In this document: one piece after another, positions 54,521 through 62,063 of the stretch
Layout of the letters: the number at the start of each line of letters is the position of its first letter
Position numbering within the stretch: the stretch's first letter is position 1
NCBI GenBank assembly: GCA_028876495.1
Contig: JAGWRO010000011.1
Coordinates: forward strand, 62,001 to 126,000
Reading direction: 5' to 3'
DNA: 64,000 bases
DNA from: Bacteroidota bacterium
GTDB taxonomy: Bacteria; Bacteroidota; Bacteroidia; Chitinophagales; Chitinophagaceae
The notes under the pieces: generated by a model
Told to the model about the DNA's origin: nothing
Database searches by the model: none
What the model saw: the letters and a program-made list of their open reading frames with translations, nothing else
Program-made: the position numbers and the translations under genes

Positions 54521-55480
54521 CTATTCAAATTGGTCTGGCATCCATCCACCTAGTACGTTCTCTATTGTATACTTTTTAACTTCATTATCATTCAATTGCT
54601 TTTCCCATGAAACCCTTTCAGATTTATCAGCGCCCGGTCCGTAATCTTCATATTCAGCATAGCGCGCCGTTTTATAATTATCCGTATTGTTCCAGTTACT
54701 GAATCCTTCCGGCTTTATTTGCGGACCTAAAAAGCAATGAATATAAGTTACCGCAGCATAAGCCCGCCACGGGCGGCCGAGTGAAACCTTGTGCAGGCTT
54801 GTATCGCCAGTAAACGTACAATCGTTAAACACATATCCAAACTCATGATCCTGTGGAGTAGAGGCAGCGGTGACATGAGAATTCTTCTTACTGTGGATAT
54901 GGCAATGTTCAAACCAAACCGTTGCAGATCCGAAAATAAAATCAGTGGTACCTTCTATATAACAATCTTCGTAAAACTGGCGACTGTCCGGATTGTTGGT
55001 AAATAAAATATCCTGGAAACCAAGAAGACGGCAGTTAAAATATTGCTCTTTATCACCGTCAGATTCAAGAGCCACTGCTTGTCCGGCGGTAAAACCTGCA
55101 TTGTTTTGAATGGTGATATTTTTAGCGGTAAAATTATTTCCATAAACTACAAAACTATACGAATTACGGGTGTTCACTGTATCGCCTTCTCGTTTAACCT
55201 TCCCCGTATGGTCATCATTGGTAAGAATGGTCTTGAATTCGTCTTCGCCCATTATCGTAACAAAATCTTTGGTAGAATCCAGGTGGAGTTTTTCTTTGTA
55301 GATTCCGTCTTTAATGAAAACCGTTACCGCTCTTTTATTGTGTTTGGGTATTGAATTAAATGCCGCCTGGACTGTTAAAAAATTGCCACTGCCATCGTGG
55401 GCCACTACAATAATTTTCGATTGGCTTTGACAGCTTACAAAACCACAAATGGTAATCAGTAATGAAATAATTCCTTTCAT
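54521..55480 (-). CDS. Pectin methylesterase (CE8), copy 1
   Basis: The 319-residue protein has a probable lipobox GFVSC (Cys17). Right-handed beta-helix pectinesterase motifs are all present: QAVALESDGDKEQYFNCRLLGFQDILF, then EGTTDFIFGSATVWFEHC (catalytic Asp in DFIFG) and SLGRPWRAYAAVTY (GRPW). It removes methyl groups from homogalacturonan so that lyases and polygalacturonase can act. A second CE8 gene lies at 56414, separated only by an esterase gene. Confidence 0.94.
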   Translation of the reverse strand: MKGIISLLITICGFVSCQSQSKIIVVAHDGSGNFLTVQAAFNSIPKHNKRAVTVFIKDGIYKEKLHLDSTKDFVTIMGEDEFKTILTNDDHTGKVKREGDTVNTRNSYSFVVYGNNFTAKNITIQNNAGFTAGQAVALESDGDKEQYFNCRLLGFQDILFTNNPDSRQFYEDCYIEGTTDFIFGSATVWFEHCHIHSKKNSHVTAASTPQDHEFGYVFNDCTFTGDTSLHKVSLGRPWRAYAAVTYIHCFLGPQIKPEGFSNWNNTDNYKTARYAEYEDYGPGADKSERVSWEKQLNDNEVKKYTIENVLGGWMPDQFE

Positions 55481-55487
55481 GTTTTGT

Positions 55488-56414
55488 TTACTTTTTAAAA
55501 GAAATAAAGCCCATTTCCTTCATCCATTTTTGACACAAATCTTTCCATAATGAAGTAGAGCCGGGATTATTGTTGATATTAATTTCGTGCCCTCCCTGTG
55601 GAAAAACATGAAAACTGGTTGAAATATTTTTATCAAGAAGCGCCTGGTAAAATAACAAACTGTTTTCCGGCGGAACTGTTTTATCATTAAATGCATCTGC
55701 TATAAAACAAGGTGGCGTTTGTGCTGTCACGTTATTTTGTGGTGAATATTTTTGAATTAATTCGGGCGAAGGATTATTTCCAAGCAGGCTTTCGCGGCTA
55801 CCTTTGTGCGTGTATTTTCCCATGTCTATCACCGGCGAAACCAATATCATAAAATCAGGATGGGTTGATTTTTTAGCCACCCCATCATGCAAAGTGGTAA
55901 TATCATCGGTAGCAGTACCTACCCATGAGGCCAGGTGGCCACCGGCTGAAACGCCCATTACGCCCAGTTTATTTGGATCTATACCCCATTTCGCCGCGTT
56001 TTCTCTTACCAATTGAATGGCACGCTGGCCATCCTCTAAAGGTCCAAGCTCACTTACTTTCAGATCAGGCGAATTGGGTAAACGGTATTCAACCACAAAA
56101 GCGCTGATACCAAGCGTATTGAACCATTTCGCCAATTGAAAACCTCCAAGATTTAATGTAATGTGCGTATAACCGCCACCCGGATAAATAACCACTGCAG
56201 CTCCGCAATTGTCATCCTGCGAAGGAAAGAAAGCATACATACCGGGAATGGCTACACGAAAAACTCTTTGTCTGGCAATACTGTCCGTTATGTGTAACCC
56301 TTTAGAATCAGGCATGTTGTTTTTAGGCCACAGAGGAATGAATTCCTGTCCTTTTAATACAGAGAAAGCTATTGATAAAATAATTATAGCGGGTATGATT
56401 ACATGTTTTTTCAT
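55488..56414 (-). CDS. Secreted alpha/beta hydrolase (acetyl-esterase-like)
   Basis: Start chosen at MKKHVIIPAI (56414): its A is shared with the stop codon of the upstream pectinesterase (TAATG), and it gives a signal peptide. The 308-residue protein has VVIYPGGGYTH (oxyanion loop), GVMGVSAGGHLASW (nucleophile elbow GVSAGG) and PQGGHEI (His). It resembles xylan or pectin acetylesterases. It lies between two pectin methylesterase genes. Confidence 0.87.
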   Translation of the reverse strand: MKKHVIIPAIIILSIAFSVLKGQEFIPLWPKNNMPDSKGLHITDSIARQRVFRVAIPGMYAFFPSQDDNCGAAVVIYPGGGYTHITLNLGGFQLAKWFNTLGISAFVVEYRLPNSPDLKVSELGPLEDGQRAIQLVRENAAKWGIDPNKLGVMGVSAGGHLASWVGTATDDITTLHDGVAKKSTHPDFMILVSPVIDMGKYTHKGSRESLLGNNPSPELIQKYSPQNNVTAQTPPCFIADAFNDKTVPPENSLLFYQALLDKNISTSFHVFPQGGHEININNNPGSTSLWKDLCQKWMKEMGFISFKK

Positions 56415-57478
56415 TAATAATCTTTTTTTAAAGGATTCCAATTTTTCAACCCTGAGAAAATATTTTTGATACTATATTTTTCAGCCTGATCTTCCGTAAG
56501 TTGATGCGACCATGAAACTCTTTCATTTAGTTTAGCTCCTGCGCCGGTTGAATTTCTTTCAGCATAAAAAACAGTTTTATAATTATCAGTTTTTTGCCAA
56601 TTGCTCCAACCTTTCGGATTGATAAAATCTCCCATTTTGCAATTGATAAAAACAACATTTGCATATTTTCTCCAGGGACGTCCAAGGTAAACATCTTTGA
56701 TTCCCGGAGTCGCTTCTAAAGTGCAATTTTTGAAAACAAATCCATATGCAAACCCTTCAGGCGTTGAAGCAGCGGTGATATAGGAATCGGCTTTACACTT
56801 GATAACACATTTTTCAAACAAAGCCGTTGCTTCGCCAAAAATAAAATCGGCTGTTCCTTCGATATAACAATTCGAAAAATATTGCCGGTTATGTTCTCCT
56901 GAAAGATAAATGGTGTCCTGGTTACCCAAAAAATTACAGTTGGAAAAAGAACAACGATCCGCTTCCACTGATAATGCCAGTGCCTGTCCTACAGGGCCTG
57001 CAGAATTTTCAATAGTTAGATTTTCTGCATGAAAATCATTTCCCTGCACCAAAAGGGTTGCAGTATAAAAAGTACTGTTGGGGCCCTTGTTTATTTTTTT
57101 AAAATAGTCATCATACGAAATGATCGTACTGTCTTTGCTTTCGCCGATCAATGAAATTTTGGTGTTCCATGAAGGGATAAAAACCTTTTCATGATAAACG
57201 CCATTTTTGATAAAAATAGTGATCCGCTTGTACGGGAAAGATTTACTGGCTTCTATCGCAGACTGAATGGAGGTGAAATCGCCGCTTCCATCTTTTGCTA
57301 CGACATAGGTATATTTTACATCCCGCTTTTGTTTCGCAGTGAATGAAAATAAACCGGTGCAACAACAAAATAAAAATCCGGTAAAAAAGGCCTCACCCCA
57401 ACCCCTCTCCAATGGAGAGGGAACATTACCCTTCGAAGATTTCTTTTGAAAATATTTAAAGAAGCGATTCGATTTCAT
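56414..57478 (-). CDS. Pectin methylesterase (CE8), copy 2, with repeat in its N-terminus
   Basis: The 354-residue protein has the CE8 motifs QALALSVEADRCSFSNCNFLGNQDTIYL, then EGTADFIFGEATALFEKC and YLGRPWRKYANVVF. The N-terminus is odd. Before the hydrophobic signal core (FFTGFLFCCCTGLFSF) it contains PSPLERGWGEA, which is the translation of a palindromic repeat (57391-57421). The leader therefore includes repeat DNA turned into coding sequence. A possible downstream start is not obvious. It lies downstream of the SGNH hydrolase gene. Confidence 0.93.
   Translation of the reverse strand: MKSNRFFKYFQKKSSKGNVPSPLERGWGEAFFTGFLFCCCTGLFSFTAKQKRDVKYTYVVAKDGSGDFTSIQSAIEASKSFPYKRITIFIKNGVYHEKVFIPSWNTKISLIGESKDSTIISYDDYFKKINKGPNSTFYTATLLVQGNDFHAENLTIENSAGPVGQALALSVEADRCSFSNCNFLGNQDTIYLSGEHNRQYFSNCYIEGTADFIFGEATALFEKCVIKCKADSYITAASTPEGFAYGFVFKNCTLEATPGIKDVYLGRPWRKYANVVFINCKMGDFINPKGWSNWQKTDNYKTVFYAERNSTGAGAKLNERVSWSHQLTEDQAEKYSIKNIFSGLKNWNPLKKDY
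57391..57421. repeat. REP-like palindromic repeat inside the CE8 leader
   Basis: CCCTCTCCAATGGAGAGGG (57403-57421) is a palindrome with a three-base centre, preceded by CCTCACCCCAAC. Repeats of this form are common between genes in many bacteria, including Bacteroidota. Here one is inside an open reading frame. Confidence 0.65.
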
Positions 57479-57494
57479 TTTAGCAATTGTATCT

Positions 57495-58142
57495 TTAAAA
57501 ATATTTTTTTAATCCTTTCCATACTGCCTTTGCAATTTCTTTTTGTCCGGCAATATTCGGATGTAAGCCATCTGCATAATTCGGTTTTGAAACCACATGT
57601 AACAAAGAGATAAACCCCGTATGCTTCGTCTTTGCTAATTCTTCATATCGTTCTTTAAGTTTATACAGAGACCTTTTTGTGTTCTCATTATATTTTTTAC
57701 CACGGTTTAAATCATTCATGGTTTCAAGATTTATATCAGATGGAGCGAGTAATATAATATGAGCTTTTGAATTCACCTTCCGTATTTCATTAATCATCCA
57801 TTGCATATTTGTAATACAAGTGTTCACCATTGAATCATTGCCATCTTTCAAATCGTTTACACCCAGGAAAATCAGGTAATAATTCGCGTCGGGATATTTT
57901 TTCAGCACAGGTAACAATTCTTCTTTATCGGCCGTTTTTCTTCCATTTCTTCCTGCATTTATAAAATCAATTTTAGGATGATCTTTTGATAAAAAATAAA
58001 CCCAGCTATGCCCGTCAACCTGGGCTCCATGCGTGATTGAATCGCCGAAACAAACTACCTGTCCATGAATTTTTCTAAAGCCGGTTATTGCGATTGCGGT
58101 AAACGAAACAATCATTAATACAGAAAACAATTTTTTATTCAT
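57495..58142 (-). CDS. Secreted SGNH/GDSL hydrolase
   Basis: Start chosen at MNKKLFSVLMIV (58142), which begins a signal peptide. The 215-residue protein has the SGNH blocks: VVCFGDSITHG (catalytic Ser), the Gly in INAGRNGRKT, LGVNDLKDG (Asn) and YADGLHPNIAGQ (Asp-x-x-His). It probably removes acetyl groups from pectin. It lies between the PL10 lyase gene and the second pectinesterase. Confidence 0.9.
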   Translation of the reverse strand: MNKKLFSVLMIVSFTAIAITGFRKIHGQVVCFGDSITHGAQVDGHSWVYFLSKDHPKIDFINAGRNGRKTADKEELLPVLKKYPDANYYLIFLGVNDLKDGNDSMVNTCITNMQWMINEIRKVNSKAHIILLAPSDINLETMNDLNRGKKYNENTKRSLYKLKERYEELAKTKHTGFISLLHVVSKPNYADGLHPNIAGQKEIAKAVWKGLKKYF

Positions 58143-58188
58143 GTGTATATTTTTTATTGTTTTTTGAATTCCGTTAGTCATTAATTTT

Positions 58189-59355
58189 TTATTGGCCGAT
58201 CTTTTTTAACCAGTCAGGATATTCAACAGAAATAAGATGTTGCGGCCAGTAACCAAACCAGGCGTAACCGGTTCTGCGTTCTCGGGAAACCTCAGAAAAT
58301 TTATAAACTTCCTTCCCGTCGCGGTTGGCAAAGAAAGGCCGGTCAGTTTTCAATTCATAATAACGTGTCCAGATGGGCGGCGCAGAAGAATCGTGAACAA
58401 CAATTTTATCGTTATTAGCTTCATGAAACTTGTATACCACGTCTTTCGCAGGAACGGTTTTTACACGCTCACCCTTGATTTCCACCTTCTGAAACCAGGC
58501 TACTGCATTCTTCACTGCATCAATAATTTCTTTATTTGGATTTCTCACGTGCATCAGTAAACGAACTATTTCCACACTTTCTCCACTTGCTTTTGATGGC
58601 AGTTCAAAGGTTCTGGCACCCACCGGTTGTAAAGTAATATTATCATGTTGCTGGCACCAAACCGTTGGAGCTCCGTCTTCAACGATCTGGCATTTTAAAA
58701 TACATTCAATCCCTTTTTGATATGCCGACTCTGCTTCCTTCCTAAATGGATCATCAACAAATGAATAGTAAGATTCGTTTTGAACAATATGCTGCAACAT
58801 TTTCATTACGCCGTTCATCGCGTCATCATTAAAGGTGATGTATTTGCGGTAGCCCTTTACGTCAGGGTAAAACTGTGGCCAGCCTCCGTTTTCATATTGC
58901 GCTTTTAAAATAAAATGCAAACCACGCAAAGCTGCCGCTTCATATTTTTTTTCATGAAGTAAAGTATACGCTTTTGCCAAATATTCAATTTGCGTGTAGG
59001 TGGCACCGTTATCAAAGGTCGTGTGTAATGAATCCTTATGTTGGGAAAGAATCATTTTTTGATCATCAGTTAGAATCGCAAGCATGTCATAATTCTTCGG
59101 CCAGCCACCATTGGGTTGTTGGTATAATAAAATATTATCGGCAATTTGTCTTACTTCTGAAGTTTTATAGCGAGGCTGATCTTTTGAAGGAACAATCACT
59201 TGCTCATGATCAGTAATATCCATCCAGTGATGGCGGCTGTCCTGGAAGCCGGAAACATCTTTAATGTGTAGATCATGCTGCGCAAAAAGAACCGTTGGAA
59301 AAGAACATGAAAGCCATGCAGCAATTACTTTAACACCAATAGAATTAAAGCGCAT
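58189..59355 (-). CDS. Pectate lyase, family PL10
   Basis: The 388-residue exported protein (signal peptide ending near VLFAQ) has the PL10 (alpha/alpha) toroid motifs: YQQPNGGWPKNYD (about 86-98), FDNGATYTQIEYLAKAY, QYENGGWPQFYPDVKGYRKYITFNDDAMNGVM (split across about 168-196) and WTRYYELKTDRPFFANRDG near the end. It cleaves de-esterified polygalacturonate by beta-elimination with calcium. It precedes the SGNH hydrolase by a short gap. Confidence 0.93.
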   Translation of the reverse strand: MRFNSIGVKVIAAWLSCSFPTVLFAQHDLHIKDVSGFQDSRHHWMDITDHEQVIVPSKDQPRYKTSEVRQIADNILLYQQPNGGWPKNYDMLAILTDDQKMILSQHKDSLHTTFDNGATYTQIEYLAKAYTLLHEKKYEAAALRGLHFILKAQYENGGWPQFYPDVKGYRKYITFNDDAMNGVMKMLQHIVQNESYYSFVDDPFRKEAESAYQKGIECILKCQIVEDGAPTVWCQQHDNITLQPVGARTFELPSKASGESVEIVRLLMHVRNPNKEIIDAVKNAVAWFQKVEIKGERVKTVPAKDVVYKFHEANNDKIVVHDSSAPPIWTRYYELKTDRPFFANRDGKEVYKFSEVSRERRTGYAWFGYWPQHLISVEYPDWLKKIGQ

Positions 59356-59376
59356 AGGTTTATCTTTTAAAATAAC

Positions 59377-60804
59377 TCATTTAATGTCCACTTTCTTACC
59401 ATTCACTGTTGTATTTTTTATATGGAGGTCTTTGGCATCCTTTATGAAATTCTCTTTTTCTACATTCGCAAAAGTGCAATTTTCAATGTGAATATTAGTT
59501 GCTGGCTTAGCTTCCAACCCTTCAATATAAATGGCATATTCGCTTTTTTCACTTTTTACATTATTTACATATACGCCGCTTAATGTTGGAGGATAATTAC
59601 AATCCGGACCTTTTTCATTTGCATAATGCATATTGATTTTTACAACCGCTTCATGAACCTGGCCGACTTTAATATTCCTGAAATAGAAATTTTCCAAAAC
59701 ACCCCCACGGCACGCGTTTGACTTGATCCTTATCGCTCTTTCCAAATGCGGGCTGTTCATTACATCATTTTGCGCATACACATTTTCAACGCCGCCGGAA
59801 GTTTCGCTACCGATAACTACACCTCCATGACCATCTTTCATCTGGCAATCCTGCACGATAATATTTTTTGAAGGAACATTCACTCGTCTGCCATCAGCAT
59901 CGCGGCCACTTTTAATGGCGATACAATCATCGCCATCTGTAAACGAACAATTTTTAATCATTACATCACTGCACGATTCCGGGTCGCAACCATCAGTATT
60001 AGGCCCAAGACTGTTGGTGGTAACGCCATCCACTGTTATGTTCTGGCTAAGTGTTGGATGTATGATCCAAAAAGGGGTATTGGTGATAGTTACTCCTTCG
60101 ATCAAAATATTTTTGCAATTATAAAATTCAATCATTGTCGGGCGCATGTAATGGCCTTTACCAAAAATCCGGTCTTTTACAGGAACATTTTGCGCTGCCA
60201 TTTTCATCAGCTTCGGTTCGTTCTCCGGATCATGTTGAGTGGGTTCTCCTTCTTTCCAACCAAAACTTTTTTTGCCAACCCAGTTCCACCAATGATCATT
60301 ATTGGCCTGCCCATCCAGCGTTCCTTTTCCTGTTACCGCAATATTCGTTTGTCCGTAAGCGTAAATAAGCGGCGAGTAATTCATCAGTTCTACACCTTCA
60401 AAACGGGTAAGCACCACCGGTAAATAATCTTCATCATTGGTACTGAATTTTAAAACCGCATTATCATCCAAATGAAGATTCACATTGCTTAATAAATGGA
60501 TCGGGCCTTTTACAAAAAAGTTTCCTGCAGGAACGATCACTCTTCCACCATCGGCTTTATTACATGCTGCAATTGCAGATTTTATGGCAGGAAGGCAATC
60601 AGTTGTTCCGTCTTTTTTTGCGCCATAATCCATAATGGAAAAGTCATGGTTTGCAAATGTGGGAGGAACGATCTTTTTAACCAACTCTGTATAATCTTTC
60701 CAGCCTTTCTCAGCAGCTTTCTGCGCAGTACATCCTGCTGCCAACACAAAAAAAGATAAAGCGACAGGAAGATATTTTATGCTAAACATTTTATTTCGTT
60801 TCAT
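59377..60804 (-). CDS. Polygalacturonase-like glycoside hydrolase, family GH28
   Basis: Start chosen at MKRNKMFSIKYLP (60804). The 475-residue protein has a lipobox LAAGC (Cys25). The GH28 beta-helix has NTDGCDPESC (catalytic Asp, about 266), DGDDCIAIKSGRD (Asp pair), GHGGVVIGSETSGG (His) and RAIRIKS, which are the full active site. It hydrolyses galacturonan or rhamnogalacturonan oligomers. Bacteroidota GH28s are often exo-acting. It is followed by the PL10 lyase. Confidence 0.94.
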   Translation of the reverse strand: MKRNKMFSIKYLPVALSFFVLAAGCTAQKAAEKGWKDYTELVKKIVPPTFANHDFSIMDYGAKKDGTTDCLPAIKSAIAACNKADGGRVIVPAGNFFVKGPIHLLSNVNLHLDDNAVLKFSTNDEDYLPVVLTRFEGVELMNYSPLIYAYGQTNIAVTGKGTLDGQANNDHWWNWVGKKSFGWKEGEPTQHDPENEPKLMKMAAQNVPVKDRIFGKGHYMRPTMIEFYNCKNILIEGVTITNTPFWIIHPTLSQNITVDGVTTNSLGPNTDGCDPESCSDVMIKNCSFTDGDDCIAIKSGRDADGRRVNVPSKNIIVQDCQMKDGHGGVVIGSETSGGVENVYAQNDVMNSPHLERAIRIKSNACRGGVLENFYFRNIKVGQVHEAVVKINMHYANEKGPDCNYPPTLSGVYVNNVKSEKSEYAIYIEGLEAKPATNIHIENCTFANVEKENFIKDAKDLHIKNTTVNGKKVDIK

Positions 60805-60837
60805 GAAGATTGATTTATAATTCATTTTATAATTAAT

Positions 60838-61641
60838 TTATTTTTTTACAATTCTGTCTGCCAGTTCAAGATTTAATTTTTGAATATCATGCAAAACTAT
60901 TTCTGCCATCTTTCTTGCACCCAACTCACTAAAATGCGTGTTATCCGCTCTTCCTTCAGGATAATGCGGATTTTCTCCCGGCTCCAGGTGATTGTATAAA
61001 TAATTAGATGCATCGGGTCCAAATTGCTGAACCAGTTCCTGGCTTTCTTTATCCAGATCAATCAGCGGAACATTGTATTGCTTTGCCACGTCCTTCACCA
61101 ATTGTGTATAGACTGCATGCGTTTCCTCTATTTTTCCTTGTGCATCGAATTTTCTTCTTGCGACCGGAGTTATCAAAACAGGAATGGCTTTTTTACTTCT
61201 TGAATCAGTAACAAATTTTATAAGATTAGCCGTAAAATTTTCCGGAGTTGTATAACTTTTTTTCGTGGGTACTTCATCGTTATGCCCGAATTGTATCAAC
61301 ACATAATCGCCTTCTTTGAGATTATCAACAACCGGTTGCCATCTTCCTTCTCCTATAAAAGTTCTGGTGCTTCTGCCGTTTTTTGCACGGTTATCTACCG
61401 TTACAGAAGAATCGAAAAAATAATGAAACGGCATCCCCCAGCCGGTTTCAGGATACGCCTTTACTTCTTTATCAGCCATGGTAGAATCACCAATAAGGTA
61501 AACCGTTATTTTATTTGTTTCCCGAAAGGCAAATAACATCAAAAGAAATCCAGCCAGTAAACCAACTCTTAACCCGGTTTTATATTTTGTTCTTTTCAAT
61601 TGAAGAGGTTTAAATTTTAAAATATTTACCACCCAAATCAT
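60838..61641 (-). CDS. Rhamnogalacturonan acetylesterase-like SGNH hydrolase (CE12)
   Basis: The protein has ITVYLIGDSTMADKE (GDS, catalytic Ser), NRAKNGRSTRTFIGEGRW, IQFGHNDEVP (Asn) and ADNTHFSELGARKMAE (Asp-x-x-His), the signature of CE12/YxiM-type esterases that deacetylate rhamnogalacturonan. The start is uncertain: ATG at 61641 lies within the pectate-lyase remnant, whereas TTG at 61600 begins a clean signal peptide (KRTKYKTGLRVGLLAGFLLM). A copy of the 34-bp repeat lies antisense in this leader (61556-61589). Confidence 0.92.
   Translation of the reverse strand: MIWVVNILKFKPLQLKRTKYKTGLRVGLLAGFLLMLFAFRETNKITVYLIGDSTMADKEVKAYPETGWGMPFHYFFDSSVTVDNRAKNGRSTRTFIGEGRWQPVVDNLKEGDYVLIQFGHNDEVPTKKSYTTPENFTANLIKFVTDSRSKKAIPVLITPVARRKFDAQGKIEETHAVYTQLVKDVAKQYNVPLIDLDKESQELVQQFGPDASNYLYNHLEPGENPHYPEGRADNTHFSELGARKMAEIVLHDIQKLNLELADRIVKK
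61556..61589 (+). repeat. 34-bp dispersed repeat, copy within the CE12 signal-peptide region
   Basis: Exact AGTAAAC (61556-61562), spacer CAACTCTTAACCCG and GTTTTATATTTTG (10 of 13), antisense to the coding strand. Confidence 0.4.
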
Positions 61642-61864
61642 TTTGTAAATCAATAATTGCTGAAGGATGCGAAATGCCAGTACTGTAATATTGTGCATAA
61701 GGAGCGCCTTCATAAGTTGCTATACCCGTTTCATCTTCGTGAACAATTCTCTTATCCATCACATCTCTTTTGGGAAGAATGGCTCCGGCACTTCCAAGTA
61801 CAGAACAATAAGCATCCTGTGCTGTCCGCGTTGCAAAAACTCCCCTGGGGTTGATTTCAGCATA
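61611..61864 (-). pseudogene. Remnant of a PL1-type pectate lyase (C-terminal end)
   Basis: Reading this frame from 61864 gives INPRGVFATRTAQDAYCSVL, then GSAGAILPKRDVMDKRIVHE, DETGIATYEGAPYAQ and IIDLQNDLGG before a stop at 61611. This matches the C-terminal part of Bacteroidota PL1 pectate lyases (ATRTAxDAYxxVLxxAGAxLPKRDxVDxRI...TGxATYEG). There is no start codon in place and the rest of the gene is gone, because SusD ends only 200 bases upstream. So it is a deletion remnant of a lyase once in this locus. Confidence 0.8.
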
Positions 61865-62063
61865 TTATATTCTTTCATAAACATACCCGGCATAAATCAC
61901 ATGTTCAATCAGATTTATACCGGGGTATTTTCTTAAACTAAAATCACACCAATTACCAGATTGCGCTACAGTTTGAGACCAAGCCTTGACTTTGAGATAG
62001 CATTGAAAACAGGTTAGTTTTTTCAACGCCCACACCAGGCTTGAGATTAAAATAACCAGGCAT
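61865..62063. other. Gap between SusD and the lyase remnant
   Basis: No gene is supported. On the minus strand a short frame right after the SusD stop (starting MPGYFNLKPGVGVEKTNL) ends after 36 codons and matches nothing I recognise. It may be further debris of the deletion that left the lyase remnant. Confidence 0.4.

Noticed and set aside
58554-58588. AGTAAACGAAC resembling the left part of the 34-bp repeat
   Set aside because: It lies inside the PL10 coding sequence and the right block does not match, so chance is likely.
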